Shown: positions 15,256 through 23,492, counted from the first letter of the stretch. The stretch is DNA of 43,996 nt from an uncultured Myxococcales bacterium (GCA_937975765.1 CALJUR010000138.1:1-43996), one strand, 5' to 3'. Notes: generated by a model from the sequence alone, not told the origin. Numbers and translations: made by a program.

Positions 15256-16152
15256 TCAGCGGCGCCGGCAGGCGGGCTCCAGGGCGCAGTCCAGGCACGC
15301 CGGGCCGGGCCGGCCGTTGCAGCGGCCCGAGATGCCCAGGTGCGACAGCGCGAAATCGAAACGCACCGGGTCGACCGGGTCGAACTGCCGCAGCGCGTCG
15401 GTCAATTCCAGGGCGTCGCGGAGGCCGGGCCCCGAGCGGCGGTCGGGGATCAGTCCCAGCAGCCGCGCGATGCGGCAGACGTGCACGTCCATCGGCATCA
15501 CCAGCGCGGAGGCCGGGATCGAGGGCCATGCGCCCAGGTCGATGCCGTCGTCGCGGACCATCCAGCGCAGGAACAGGTGAAGACGCTTCATCGGCCCGGT
15601 GCGGCCCTCCCGCGGCACCAGGAAGCCCGGGTCCAGGTCGCCCGCCCCGCGACGCACCGCGGCCGCCAGTTCACGCAGCCCGTCGGTGACGGTACCCCCG
15701 GTCCGCAGCGCGGTCGCGACGGGGGCCTGCAGGCCTTCCGCGTTCGTCAGCACGGCGCCCGTTCCCAGCAGCAGGCCGGCGACGTTCGCGGGGCGGGCGA
15801 AGCGGTAGCCCAGCCCCTCCACCAGCGCCTGCGCGGACTCGCGGTCCAGGCCCGCCACGGCTGCCGCAGGCTCCGGGCCCAGCCGCGCGAACAGCGCTTC
15901 CAGCACCGGCAGAAAGGCCGCGACCCGCCCGAAGGCGAAGGCGGCCGCCACGAAGCCGGTCGCCTCCCGGTCCGCCCGGGACGCATGCCGTCGCGGGAAG
16001 CGCAGGGGGTCCCGATCGACCTCCTCGGGCCGGTGCCACCGGGCGTACGCCGATTCCAGCAGGCCGGCCAGCAGGGCGGGATCGGGTGCGTGCCGGCGGG
16101 CCGCGCGGGGCCGTTCGGCGACCGGCCGGGTGCGGGTGGGCGAGGTCCTCAT
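15256..16152 (-). CDS. TIGR02757 / DUF2400 family protein, HhH-GPD-like with C-terminal Cys cluster
   Basis: 298 residues matching the TIGR02757 (DUF2400) family: FVAAAFAFGRVAAFLPVLEAL, GLGYRF, then LHLFLRWMVRDDGIDLGAW and MDVHVCRIARLLGL. The last motif resembles the VDTHVxRVxxRLG catalytic Asp motif of HhH-GPD DNA glycosylases (Nth/MutY). The C-terminus has Cx8Cx2Cx5C (residues about 278-296), similar to the [4Fe-4S] loop of Nth and MutY (Cx6Cx2Cx5C). A nucleic-acid repair role is therefore plausible but unproven. ATG 16152 overlaps the stop of the upstream membrane glycosyltransferase by 4 nt, so it is translationally coupled as the third gene of the meaB operon. Confidence 0.8.
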   Translation of the reverse strand: MRTSPTRTRPVAERPRAARRHAPDPALLAGLLESAYARWHRPEEVDRDPLRFPRRHASRADREATGFVAAAFAFGRVAAFLPVLEALFARLGPEPAAAVAGLDRESAQALVEGLGYRFARPANVAGLLLGTGAVLTNAEGLQAPVATALRTGGTVTDGLRELAAAVRRGAGDLDPGFLVPREGRTGPMKRLHLFLRWMVRDDGIDLGAWPSIPASALVMPMDVHVCRIARLLGLIPDRRSGPGLRDALELTDALRQFDPVDPVRFDFALSHLGISGRCNGRPGPACLDCALEPACRRR

Positions 16153-18308
16153 GGCGCGGCCGCCCCGCTGTGGCCGCAGGGCGTCCCGTCCGGCAGGCGG
16201 GCGTCGGCCTTCCTCCGGTACAGCACGATCGGGAAGTCGCGGCGATGCAGCAACTGGGGGTCCCGGAACTCCCGGTAGCGTTCGAACAGCCCCGACCACA
16301 GGGGGTCCGCGTCCAGGCGCCTGGGCTCGAAGTGGGACCGGCCCGCCGCGACCAGAAACCTCACCCCGTCTGCGCAGACCGTGCGCGCGAAGTCCAGGTC
16401 GGACAGGTTGCCGGTGTTGAAGCGCTTGCCGTTCGTGTCCGCCTCGTCCGCCGCCATCCGCCGGCCCGCCTGCAGCGCCACCAGCGGTGCCAGCGTGGAG
16501 GCCCCTGTGACCGTCTCGTCCTCTGCGCTGCCGTCCCGCACGGCGGCCGCGATGACGTCCACGGTGCTGAAGGTCAGCAGCTTGTTCCACAGGGCGTGCC
16601 GCCACGGCGGCTCGTCGATGCCCCGCGTGCGCTGGTCCTTGAAGTACAGGGCCTTCGACACCGGGCCCAGCGCCTGCGCCGCCCGGGGCTCGCGCCACTC
16701 GTACGTCACCACCTGGCCGGCCGCCTGTCCCTCCTCGGGCCACAGCGCGTCGGACAGCGCGGAGCCCGCCAGCGGGTGCGCCGCCAGCACCGCACCCCCC
16801 AGCGCCGGCAGGATCAGCGTCCGGCTCCAGTTCGCCGCCCCGACGCCCGCCAGGACCCAGCCCGCCCCGGTCGCGGCCGGCAGCGCCAGGAAGAACCACA
16901 TCGGCACCAGGTAGAAGTCGTAGGTCTCGGCCAGGGCGGCCCACTGCACGACGTACAGCGCGCCCGCGGCCAGCCCCAGCCGCGCGAACGCCCACGAGTC
17001 GCCCGACTGCAGGTCGAAGACCCGCCGCCAGGCGTTCCCCGCCACACCCGTCTCGCCGTCCCCGCCCGCCCCGATGCCCTTCCCGCGCCGCCGCCCGTCG
17101 CGCCGGCCTTCCGCGCGCGCCGGTCGTCGGAACCACGCCTCCAGCGCCAGTCCGGCCATCGCGATCGCCGCCAGCGTCGCCGCCATCGCCTGGGGGAGGT
17201 GGTAGTACAGCCACTTGGCCGTGTCCCGATCGCCCAGGAAAGCCGACAGGTTGCGTGCGATCGCGGCCAGCCACGCCACCGGGTTCGCCCCGGCGAACAC
17301 GGGCACCTTGTCCGGGTCCCGGACCGCCTTGTCCAGGTGGTACGCGACGACCCCGTCCCAGAAGGCCCCGCCGCCCAGGATCCAGAAGACCGCGCAGACG
17401 CCGCCGAAGGTGCCGGCCACTCCCATCGCGAACCGTCCCGCCGCCCTGCGTCCTCCCGACGTCGCCGCCAGCCCCAGCACCGCGACGCCTGCCAGCGCGT
17501 ACAGCCCGCACCCCAGGCCCAGGCCCGCCAGGGCACCCGCGACGCCGTGCCGCCCGCGCGACGCGGCCAGCAGCCCGCCGGCCAGGAACATCGTCATCAG
17601 GTTCTCGCCGTTCATGTCGGTGGAACCCATCAGCACCTGGTAGGCGAACAGGTGCAGGACCACCGCCGCCAGCGCCGTGGCCCGGGACGCCCGCCGGGCC
17701 GCCAGGTACAGGCAGGCCGCGGCGATCGCCTGGGCCGCCACCGGGATTGCCTTGGCCAGGCCGATCGAGAAGCCGCCCAACCCGAAGACCGCCGCCGGCG
17801 CCAGCAGGTGGACGGGCGGGTGGGCGAAGAAGAAGTCGCGGTAGGGGATCGCGCCCTCGGACAGCCGTTTCGCCAGGTAGAAGTAGATGTTGTCGTCGGT
17901 GCCGGACGGGTGCAGCCCCGCCACCTTGAACAGCAGGAACGCCCCGACGATCGCGCCCACGGCCACGGCCTCGATGGCCACGGCGACCCGCGGTGGAAGG
18001 GCAGGCCGCACGCGAAACGGCGTCTTCTCCCCGGTCGCCCACAACAGCAGGGCGAACAGCAGCGCAGGCACCCGCACGGCCACCGGCAGGAAGGCGAAAG
18101 GCCCGCCGGGGATCGCCGCCAGCCCCACCAGGATCGCGATGGCGAAGTGGAATGGCCGGGCCGGGATTCGCGCGTTCCCGGGGATCGGGTCCCGACCGAT
18201 GCGGGGCGGACCGCCGGTCGCCACGCCGTCCCGGTGCTCGTCCCGGGTGCCGGACGTCGCCTTCCCGACCGTCTGGCCCCGCCCCTTCCGTCCGGCTTCC
18301 CGTTTCAC
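16149..18308 (-). CDS. GT39/ArnT-like polytopic membrane glycosyltransferase
   Basis: 719 residues with about 10-12 hydrophobic helices over residues about 50-510 and a soluble C-terminal region. The first large loop has GTDDNIYFYLAKRLSEG followed by IPYRDFFFAHPPVH, the acidic loop typical of GT-C enzymes of the PMT/ArnT/RgtA-D type that use polyprenyl-phosphate sugars. These act at the outer face of the cytoplasmic membrane. The acceptor cannot be deduced. I choose GTG 18308, which forms a GTGA overlap with meaB, as the 4-nt overlaps elsewhere do; later in-frame starts cannot be excluded because about 50 polar residues precede the first helix. Residues about 410-445 form an Arg/Gly-rich cytosolic loop. 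Confidence 0.75.
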   Translation of the reverse strand: MKREAGRKGRGQTVGKATSGTRDEHRDGVATGGPPRIGRDPIPGNARIPARPFHFAIAILVGLAAIPGGPFAFLPVAVRVPALLFALLLWATGEKTPFRVRPALPPRVAVAIEAVAVGAIVGAFLLFKVAGLHPSGTDDNIYFYLAKRLSEGAIPYRDFFFAHPPVHLLAPAAVFGLGGFSIGLAKAIPVAAQAIAAACLYLAARRASRATALAAVVLHLFAYQVLMGSTDMNGENLMTMFLAGGLLAASRGRHGVAGALAGLGLGCGLYALAGVAVLGLAATSGGRRAAGRFAMGVAGTFGGVCAVFWILGGGAFWDGVVAYHLDKAVRDPDKVPVFAGANPVAWLAAIARNLSAFLGDRDTAKWLYYHLPQAMAATLAAIAMAGLALEAWFRRPARAEGRRDGRRRGKGIGAGGDGETGVAGNAWRRVFDLQSGDSWAFARLGLAAGALYVVQWAALAETYDFYLVPMWFFLALPAATGAGWVLAGVGAANWSRTLILPALGGAVLAAHPLAGSALSDALWPEEGQAAGQVVTYEWREPRAAQALGPVSKALYFKDQRTRGIDEPPWRHALWNKLLTFSTVDVIAAAVRDGSAEDETVTGASTLAPLVALQAGRRMAADEADTNGKRFNTGNLSDLDFARTVCADGVRFLVAAGRSHFEPRRLDADPLWSGLFERYREFRDPQLLHRRDFPIVLYRRKADARLPDGTPCGHSGAAAP

Positions 18309-19249
18309 CTGCACAATCGCTCCAGCAATGCCTCGGCGGCCGCGAACGGGTCCATCCTGTGCCCGGCCACCGCTTCGACCAGGGACCGTGCCTCCCCGTC
18401 CCGGTCCATCAGGCGTCGCAGGCGGCCGGCCGCCTCCCGGGCCACCAGGTCCGACAGCAGCGCCTCGACTCTCGCGCGCTCCCGGGCCTCGCGGCCCTCG
18501 CGCGTCCGGCCCCCCGCCAGCAGCCGCTCGACCTCGTCCCGCAGCACGTCGATTCCCTGGCCGCTCCGTGCGGACACCCGCAGCACCTTCGGCCGGCGGC
18601 AGCCCTCCCCCGCCAGCGAGATCGCCCCTTCCAGGTCCGCCGCCGCGTCCTCCGCCCCGTCCAGGTCGGCCTTGTTCACCACCAGGACGTCGCCGATCTC
18701 CAGCAGCCCGGCCTTCTGGGCCTGCACGTCGTCCCCCTGGCCGGGTGCCAGGACCACCACGGTGGCCTCGACGTGCCGCAGCACCTCGACCTCGCCCTGC
18801 CCGACGCCCACCGTCTCCAGGACCAGCCGGTCGAACCCCATCGCGTCCAGGACGCCCGCCACCAGCGCCGCCGACGGCGACACGCCGCCCAGGCTGCCCC
18901 GGCTGGCCAGCGACCGGATGAACACCCCCGGGTCCTCCGCGTGCCGGTTCATCCGGACGCGGTCGCCCAGCAGGGCGCCGCCCGTGAACGGGCTGCTGGG
19001 GTCCACCGCCACCACGCCGACGCGGTGTCCTCCCTCTCTCCAGCGCCGCACCAGCGCGTCGATCAGGGTGCTCTTGCCGGCGCCGGCAGGCCCGGTGATG
19101 CCCACGCGGCGGGCGTTTCCCATCCGCGGGTGCAACCGGGCGTAGACGGCGTCGCCGCGGGGGTCCCCGTCGTCCAGCCAGCGCATCAGGCGTGCGGCTG
19201 CGCGGATGTCCCCGGAAGCGACGCGTTCGGCGAGGTCGTCGATTTCCAC
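18305..19249 (-). CDS. meaB: Methylmalonyl-CoA mutase-associated GTPase MeaB
   Basis: 314 residues from the chosen start. G3E-family P-loop GTPase that loads and protects adenosylcobalamin on methylmalonyl-CoA mutase (ArgK/MeaB family). Walker A GPAGAGKST lies at about 53-61, VAVDPSSPFTGGALLGDRVRM is the switch I region, and ETVGVGQGEVEV is the switch II region. NKAD is the guanine-specificity motif. The family C-terminal dimerisation arm is present. The start is uncertain: an in-frame GTG at 19267 would give 6 more residues, but GTG 19249 is preceded by TACACT and 6 nt, a leaderless arrangement also seen before mntA. The mutase subunits are not in this window. The gene is divergent from yraN. 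Confidence 0.93.
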   Translation of the reverse strand: MEIDDLAERVASGDIRAAARLMRWLDDGDPRGDAVYARLHPRMGNARRVGITGPAGAGKSTLIDALVRRWREGGHRVGVVAVDPSSPFTGGALLGDRVRMNRHAEDPGVFIRSLASRGSLGGVSPSAALVAGVLDAMGFDRLVLETVGVGQGEVEVLRHVEATVVVLAPGQGDDVQAQKAGLLEIGDVLVVNKADLDGAEDAAADLEGAISLAGEGCRRPKVLRVSARSGQGIDVLRDEVERLLAGGRTREGREARERARVEALLSDLVAREAAGRLRRLMDRDGEARSLVEAVAGHRMDPFAAAEALLERLCR

Positions 19250-19255
19250 GGCGGT

Positions 19256-19261
19256 AGTGTA
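19256..19261 (-). promoter_or_regulatory. Candidate -10 box of a leaderless meaB message
   Basis: TACACT on the minus strand, 6 nt before the GTG at 19249. No clear -35 box. Same spacing and same hexamer as upstream of mntA. Confidence 0.4.
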
Positions 19262-19311
19262 ACGCACGGCCCGCCCGCCCGATATTCCCCCGGGGGATCG
19301 GGGGAGGTGCG

Positions 19312-19665
19312 ATGGACGATCGGATGGACGTGGGCCACCGGGCCGAGGCCGCGGTGGCCGACCTGCTGTGCCGGCGAGGGTATGTCGTGGTGGATCGCAA
19401 CGCCCGGGATCGGCGCGGCGAACTGGACCTGATCGTCCGCCGCGGACCCGAGATCGTCGCGGTCGAGGTCCGGTCGCGTCGCACCGGCGACGAGGACGAC
19501 GCGGCCGGCAGCGTCAACACCGGGAAGCGCGGCCGGGTGCGAGGGGCGATGGAACGCTGGCTGGCAAACCGCCCGGAGGACTACGAGGAGGTCCGGTTCT
19601 TCGTGGCGGCGGTGGCGTGGAGGGACGGCGTGCCCCGGATCCGGCTGATCGAGGACGCCTTCTGA
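19312..19665 (+). CDS. yraN: YraN family protein (UPF0102, endonuclease-like fold)
   Basis: 117 residues, normal family length. Shows the UPF0102 pattern GHRAEAAVADLLCRRGYVVVDRNARDRRGELDLI with the acidic/ExK restriction-like residues GELDLI and VAVEVRSR. Function is not firmly known; the fold suggests a nuclease. SD GGAGG at 19303-19307 supports ATG 19312. In most genomes yraN follows rnhB in the same direction; here it is inverted, facing rnhB across a repeat-filled gap, and its promoter region is shared with divergent meaB. Confidence 0.93.
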   Translation: MDDRMDVGHRAEAAVADLLCRRGYVVVDRNARDRRGELDLIVRRGPEIVAVEVRSRRTGDEDDAAGSVNTGKRGRVRGAMERWLANRPEDYEEVRFFVAAVAWRDGVPRIRLIEDAF

Positions 19666-19669
19666 CGCC

Positions 19670-19710
19670 CGTGGGCACCGTGCCCCGTCCCCCGCCCCCC
19701 GCCATCCCAT
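19670..19710. repeat. GC-rich repeat debris after yraN
   Basis: GTGGGCACCGTGCCCC palindrome followed by runs of CCCCCG and CCGCC, related to the dispersed GC-rich hairpins. The whole gap 19666-19907 between yraN and rnhB holds only such repeats; no gene is seen. Confidence 0.5.
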
Positions 19711-19772
19711 TGCCGGGCCCCGCCCCCCGCCTCCTGGTCCCAACGATCCCCGGCGGCTTCCCCGGCATCCCT

Positions 19773-19799
19773 GGCGGGGCACGGGGGCCCCGCCCTACA
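19773..19799 (-). repeat. Dispersed GC-rich hairpin repeat, copy 3 (minus orientation)
   Basis: Minus-strand reading TGTAGGGCGGGG...CCCCGCC with a CCCCCGTG loop, nearly identical to the thiC-proximal copy. It lies between convergent yraN and rnhB. Confidence 0.75.
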
Positions 19800-19842
19800 T
19801 TGCCAGCCAGGGCCCGTCCTCCGCCTGGATTGCCCGTCTGCT

Positions 19843-19869
19843 GGCGGGGCACGGGGGCCCCGCCCAACA
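19843..19869 (-). repeat. Dispersed GC-rich hairpin repeat, copy 4 (minus orientation)
   Basis: Minus-strand TGTTGGGCGGGG...CCCCGCC. Its 26-bp core differs from copy 3 by one base; it lies 70 bp from copy 3 in the same orientation. Confidence 0.75.
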
Positions 19870-19907
19870 TCGGGCCGGGCCTTGCCCAGCGCCTTCCGGC
19901 CCCGCCG

Positions 19908-20573
19908 CTACGTCCCGTTGCCCCGCAGCAGCCGCGCGACCGGTGCGAAGGTCCGCCGGTGGATCGGGCACGGTCCCAGCCGCTCCAGCGCCTGCAGGTG
20001 CTCGGCGGTCCCGTACCCCTTGTGCCGCGCGAACCCGTACCCCGGGTACTCGCGGTCCAGTTCGGCCATCATCCGGTCCCGCGTCACCTTGGCCACGATC
20101 GACGCCGCGCCGCAGGCCAGCGACAGCCCGTCCCCCTTCGGCCATGCCCGCTGGGCCAGGTCCAGGCCCGGGATCGGCTGGTTGCCGTCCACGATCACGA
20201 TCCCGATCGGCCCGCGTGCCGCCGCGCGCACCTGCTGGACGGCCACGTGCATGGCCTGCAGGGATGCCGCCAGGATGTTGATCTCGTCGATGCGACCGGC
20301 GTCCACGACCCCGACGCCCACCAGCGCGATCTCGACGATCCGGTCCCGCAGCCGCTCGCGGGCCTTCCCGGTCAGTTTCTTGGAGTCGTCGATGCCTTCG
20401 ATGCGGGCGCCAAGGGGGAACAGGACCGCCGACGCCACGACGGGTCCGGCCAGGCACCCGCGTCCGGCCTCGTCCACGCCCAGGACGGGCAGCAGTCCGC
20501 GTGCCTCGGCCCAGCGTTCGATGAAGCCCGGTCCGGGAGGCGGTTCGTCGAAGAGGTCAGACGGCGGGTTCAT
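19908..20573 (-). CDS. rnhB: Ribonuclease HII
   Basis: 221 residues. Removes RNA from RNA-DNA hybrids in the cytoplasm. The type 2 motifs are present: GVDEAGRGCLAGPVVASA (catalytic D-E pair), DDSKKLT, a VDGNQPI-like segment with the third acidic residue, and ASIVAKVTRDR with the fourth. Tyr/His-rich C-terminus YPGYGFARHKGYGT. The start overlaps the 3' end of rplS by 17 nt, so it is the terminal gene of the rpsP operon. Confidence 0.97.
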   Translation of the reverse strand: MNPPSDLFDEPPPGPGFIERWAEARGLLPVLGVDEAGRGCLAGPVVASAVLFPLGARIEGIDDSKKLTGKARERLRDRIVEIALVGVGVVDAGRIDEINILAASLQAMHVAVQQVRAAARGPIGIVIVDGNQPIPGLDLAQRAWPKGDGLSLACGAASIVAKVTRDRMMAELDREYPGYGFARHKGYGTAEHLQALERLGPCPIHRRTFAPVARLLRGNGT

Positions 20574-20961
20574 CGACGGTCTCGGCGGTGCCGGAGACCG
20601 GAGTCTGCGCCAGGTGAACGCGCTTCTCGCGGATCTTCGCCGCCTTGCCCTTCAACTCGCGCAGGTAGTTCAGCTTGGCGCGGCGGACGCGTCCGTGCTG
20701 CACCAGCTCCAGCGCCGCGATCATCGGGCTGTGGGTCGGGAACACGCGCTCGACGCCCACGCCGTAGGAGATCTTCCGGACGGTGAAGGACTCGTGAGCC
20801 CCGCTGCCCGACCGGCCGATGACCACGCCCTCGAACACCTGGATGCGCTCCTTGTCGCCCTCGCGGACGCGGAAGTGCACCTTCACGGTATCGCCCGCCT
20901 GGAACTGCGGGAGGTCCGTACGCAGGTGGATCTGCTCGAGCATCTGGATCGTCTTGTGCAT
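20557..20961 (-). CDS. rplS: Ribosomal protein L19
   Basis: 134 residues. Large-subunit protein at the 30S-50S interface. Typical L19 segments: DLPQFQAGDTVKVHFRVREGDKERIQVFEGVVI, FTVRKISYGVGVERVFPTHSP, RRAKLNYLRELKGKAAKIREK. The C-terminal tail of about 15 residues is a normal variable extension. A GAGGTG ribosome-binding site precedes ATG. It has its own strong promoter inside the end of the upstream RNA-methyltransferase gene, so rplS-rnhB can be transcribed apart from rpsP-trmD. Confidence 0.97.
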   Translation of the reverse strand: MHKTIQMLEQIHLRTDLPQFQAGDTVKVHFRVREGDKERIQVFEGVVIGRSGSGAHESFTVRKISYGVGVERVFPTHSPMIAALELVQHGRVRRAKLNYLRELKGKAAKIREKRVHLAQTPVSGTAETVDEPAV

Positions 20962-21002
20962 GCCGCACCTCGCAAATCGGTTCGAGTTCCAAAAAGCGCC
21001 GT

Positions 21003-21032
21003 ACTATACTCGCAACCCCAGGAGCCGGTCAA
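21003..21032 (-). promoter_or_regulatory. Sigma70-type promoter for rplS-rnhB
   Basis: Minus strand: -35 TTGACC (21032-21027), 18-nt spacer, -10 TATAGT (21008-21003). It overlaps the last codons and stop of the upstream gene and leaves a leader of about 35 nt. Confidence 0.65.
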
Positions 21033-21585
21033 GCACGATTGCGACGGCGGCCCGGACGGACAGGTGGTTGAAGCCCGCCCGGCCCTGGATCGGCTCCAGA
21101 CGAACGTCCGCCCCCTTGACCAGTTCCTGCGCCAGCCCCCAGCCGGTGCCGAAGACGACCAGCCAGGACCGGTTCCCGCCCGCTTCGAACTCGCGTCGCA
21201 GTTCCCCGAACGACATGACGCCTTCCTGGAACCCGGCGCCGGTCACCACCACCCGAGGGGGCGTGCCGTGCCGCGCCTGGAGGTCCGCCACCGCGTCCTG
21301 CAGACTGCCGACGACGAGGATCCGACCCATCGCCTGGCCCCGCGGGTGGTCCGCCTTCGTGCCCTCGCCATCGACCCAGTGCTCGGCGACGCGCCGGATC
21401 ATCGCCTGCTGGGCGTCGATCGGGGTCACGATGTAGTACGGTTCGCACGCGTACGCATGGGAGGTCCGGGCGATGTCGTGGATGTCGACGGACGTCACCG
21501 ACGTGGTCACGACGTCGTGGTGCCGGTCGTACACCGGGTGGTGCACCAGCGCGACCGCGATGCGGGGGCCGGCCATGCCGCTCAC
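21004..21585 (-). CDS. SAM-dependent RNA methyltransferase, PF09936 type (SPOUT-like)
   Basis: 193 residues. It matches the small family found between trmD and rplS in many deltaproteobacteria and thermophiles: VALVHHPVYDRHHDVVTTSVTSVDIHDIARTS (N-terminal), YYIVTPIDAQQAM, and a C-terminal SPOUT-like knot VVFGTGWGLAQEL...GFNHLSVRAAVAIVLDRLLG. The GFNHLSVRAA stretch is the expected SAM-binding knot. The RNA target is unknown. GTG 21585 forms a GTGA overlap with trmD; an ATG 9 nt further in is an alternative start. Genomic context supports tRNA or rRNA modification. Confidence 0.85.
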   Translation of the reverse strand: MSGMAGPRIAVALVHHPVYDRHHDVVTTSVTSVDIHDIARTSHAYACEPYYIVTPIDAQQAMIRRVAEHWVDGEGTKADHPRGQAMGRILVVGSLQDAVADLQARHGTPPRVVVTGAGFQEGVMSFGELRREFEAGGNRSWLVVFGTGWGLAQELVKGADVRLEPIQGRAGFNHLSVRAAVAIVLDRLLGLRV

Positions 21586-22409
21586 CGATCGTCCTCCGGC
21601 CGGGGCCGTCCCAGCCGCGCCGGCCCTGCGGGGGCCGTCGCCTTGCGCCGCTCGACGACCACCTCGACGATGCGCGCCGCCAGGTCCGGCCGCATCCGGC
21701 GCGTCTTCGCAACGGCCGCCTCGCGCCGGTACCGCGCCACGTCCGCGTGGTTCCCGGACAGCAGGACCTCGGGCACCGCGTGCCCCTCGAAGACCGGCGG
21801 CCGCGTGTACTGCGGGTACTCGACCAGGCCGCCTTCGTGCGACTCGTCGGCGATGGAGGCCAGGTTGCCCACGACCCCCGGGACCAGCCGCGCCACGGCG
21901 TCCAGCACCACCAGCGCCGGCAGTTCCCCGCCGCTGAGCACGTAGTCGCCGATGGTCACCTCGTCGTCGCACAGGTGCTCGGCGACCCGCTCGTCCACGC
22001 CCTCGTAGTGTCCGCAGACCAGCGCCAGCCCGCCGGGATGTCCCGCGTACCGCCGTGCGGTCGCCTGGTCGAACGGCCGGCCGGACGCCGACATCAGCAC
22101 GACCTTCGCGCCGGGCTGGCCCTCGCGCGCCGCCCGGATCGCGTCGGCCACCGGCCCGGGCTTCATCACCATGCCCGGCCCGCCGCCGTATGGCACGTCG
22201 TCCACCGTCCGGTGCCGGTCGTGCGTGAAGTCGCGGATGTCGATTGCCTGCACCGCGATCCGCCCCGCCGCGATGCCGCGCGCGACGATCGAGTGGCCGA
22301 CCGCCTGGCGGACCATGTCGGGGAACAGCGTCAGGACCGTGAAAGGGTAGGGGCCCGGGTTGCCGGATTGCGGCGCGTCGCGGTCGACGGTCTCGTCGGG
22401 GGCGCTCAC
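21582..22409 (-). CDS. trmD: tRNA (guanine-N1)-methyltransferase TrmD
   Basis: 275 residues. Methylates G37 of tRNAs, preventing +1 frameshifting. SPOUT knot enzyme: LTLFPDMV, DIRDFTHDRHRTVDDVPYGGGPGMVMKPGP, LVCGHYEGVDERV, and IGDYVLSGGELPALVVLDAVARLVPGVVGN. The C-terminal VPEVLLSGNHADVARYRREAAVAKT is also canonical. The start is GTG 22409, overlapping the rimM stop by 4 nt; an extension of about 20 residues precedes the usual FxVLTLFP start. Residues 245 onward add a short Arg/Pro-rich tail. Confidence 0.97.
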   Translation of the reverse strand: MSAPDETVDRDAPQSGNPGPYPFTVLTLFPDMVRQAVGHSIVARGIAAGRIAVQAIDIRDFTHDRHRTVDDVPYGGGPGMVMKPGPVADAIRAAREGQPGAKVVLMSASGRPFDQATARRYAGHPGGLALVCGHYEGVDERVAEHLCDDEVTIGDYVLSGGELPALVVLDAVARLVPGVVGNLASIADESHEGGLVEYPQYTRPPVFEGHAVPEVLLSGNHADVARYRREAAVAKTRRMRPDLAARIVEVVVERRKATAPAGPARLGRPRPEDDR

Positions 22410-22921
22410 GCCGGCTCCTCCAGCGCGACGGCCTCGATCACGACGGCTTCGGTCCCGATCGCCCGCACGAAGTCGGCCACGCACGGGACCAGCACCTCGC
22501 GCCCGTCCACGTCCAGCACCAGGATGTCGGTCGCGCCCCGGAAGACCGAGGTGACCGTTCCCACCCCGGTCCCGTCCGGCAGCCGCACCGGCAGTCCGGG
22601 CAGGTCCTCGTAGTAGAACTCGCCCTCCCCCGGCGGCGGCAGGTCGGCGCGCCGCACGATCAGCCGCGCGCCTTTCAGGGCCTCGGCCGCGGTGCGGTCG
22701 GGCACGCCGTCGAAGGCCACGATCCGCCCTTTCGCCGCCCCGCGCACCGACAGCACCTTCGCCGTCCGCGCCGCCCCGGAGGGCATCCGCAGGCGCGCCT
22801 TCATGCCGGGGAAGGGCAGGTCCGATCCGGGGTTGTGCAGGTGCAGGGTGACCTCGCCGCGCAGCCCGTGCGCCACGCCGACGATCCCCAGTTCGATTTC
22901 GCGATCCGGCTGCATCGACAT
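22406..22921 (-). CDS. rimM: 16S rRNA processing protein RimM
   Basis: 171 residues. Assists 30S maturation near the S19/16S head region. The N-terminal RimM beta-barrel (LGIVGVAHGLRGEVTLHLHNP) and the C-terminal PRC-barrel (YYEDLPGLPVRLPDGTGVGTV...DILVLDVDGREVLVPCV) are both complete. A second ATG lies 6 nt inside the frame. A 66-bp gap separates it from khpA; I see no structure there. Confidence 0.95.
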   Translation of the reverse strand: MSMQPDREIELGIVGVAHGLRGEVTLHLHNPGSDLPFPGMKARLRMPSGAARTAKVLSVRGAAKGRIVAFDGVPDRTAAEALKGARLIVRRADLPPPGEGEFYYEDLPGLPVRLPDGTGVGTVTSVFRGATDILVLDVDGREVLVPCVADFVRAIGTEAVVIEAVALEEPA

Positions 22922-22987
22922 TCCGTGGCGAGGGGGACGGGCAGGCCGGGCGTCACCGAAGGCCGCCCGTCGCGGGCGACCGGCGCG

Positions 22988-23230
22988 TCACTCGATGATC
23001 TCGAGGACGGCCCGCTTCTTCATCTTGGTCGCCGCGGCGTTGACGACGGTCCGGATGGCCTTGGCCGTCCGCCCCTGCTTGCCGATCACCTTCCCCATGT
23101 CGTCCTTCGCCACGCGCAGTTCCAGCACCGACGTCTGTTCGGCCTGGACCTCGTTGACGGAGACGTCGTCGGGGGAATCGACCAGGGCCTTCGCGATGTA
23201 GGCGACCAGTTCCTTCATCTCCACGGCCAT
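22988..23230 (-). CDS. khpA: KH-domain RNA-binding protein KhpA
   Basis: 80 residues, one KH domain covering nearly the whole protein. LVAYIAKALVDSPDDVSVNE then the GXXG loop GKVIGKQGRTAKAIRTVVNAAA. In other bacteria KhpA pairs with KhpB/Jag in RNA binding and cell-envelope growth control. It starts 10 nt after the rpsP stop, the standard position for this gene. Confidence 0.95.
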   Translation of the reverse strand: MAVEMKELVAYIAKALVDSPDDVSVNEVQAEQTSVLELRVAKDDMGKVIGKQGRTAKAIRTVVNAAATKMKKRAVLEIIE

Positions 23231-23240
23231 GGGTCCCTCA

Positions 23241-23492
23241 CTACTTGGCGGGGGTCGCGTTCGCCGCCGTCTTCAGCAACTGGGCCACCGACTCGCTGGG
23301 CTGGGCGCCCACGGACTGCCAGTACTGGATGCGATCGGCGACCAGCGTGATCGCCGGGGGATTCTGCATCGGGTCGTACGTGCCCAGTTGTTCGAGGTAG
23401 CGCCCGTCCCGCTTGCCACGGGAATCCACGGCCACGATCCGGTAGAACGGGTGCTTCTTCGCTCCAAAACGCGCCAGCCGCAGCTTGACCAT
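23241..23492 (-). CDS. rpsP: Ribosomal protein S16
   Basis: 83 residues, normal length. Small-subunit protein: MVKLRLARFGAKKHPFYRIVAVDSRGKRDGRYLEQLGTYDP, then DRIQYWQSVGAQPSESV. Only the C-terminal helix tail is short. First gene of the rpsP-khpA-rimM-trmD-RNA methyltransferase series, all on the minus strand with tight spacing. Confidence 0.97.
   Translation of the reverse strand: MVKLRLARFGAKKHPFYRIVAVDSRGKRDGRYLEQLGTYDPMQNPPAITLVADRIQYWQSVGAQPSESVAQLLKTAANATPAK

Noticed and set aside
20968..20984. GGTTCGAGTTCC, a tRNA T-loop-like string
   Set aside because: No matching acceptor, D or anticodon stems around it; it is the rplS leader read on the other strand.
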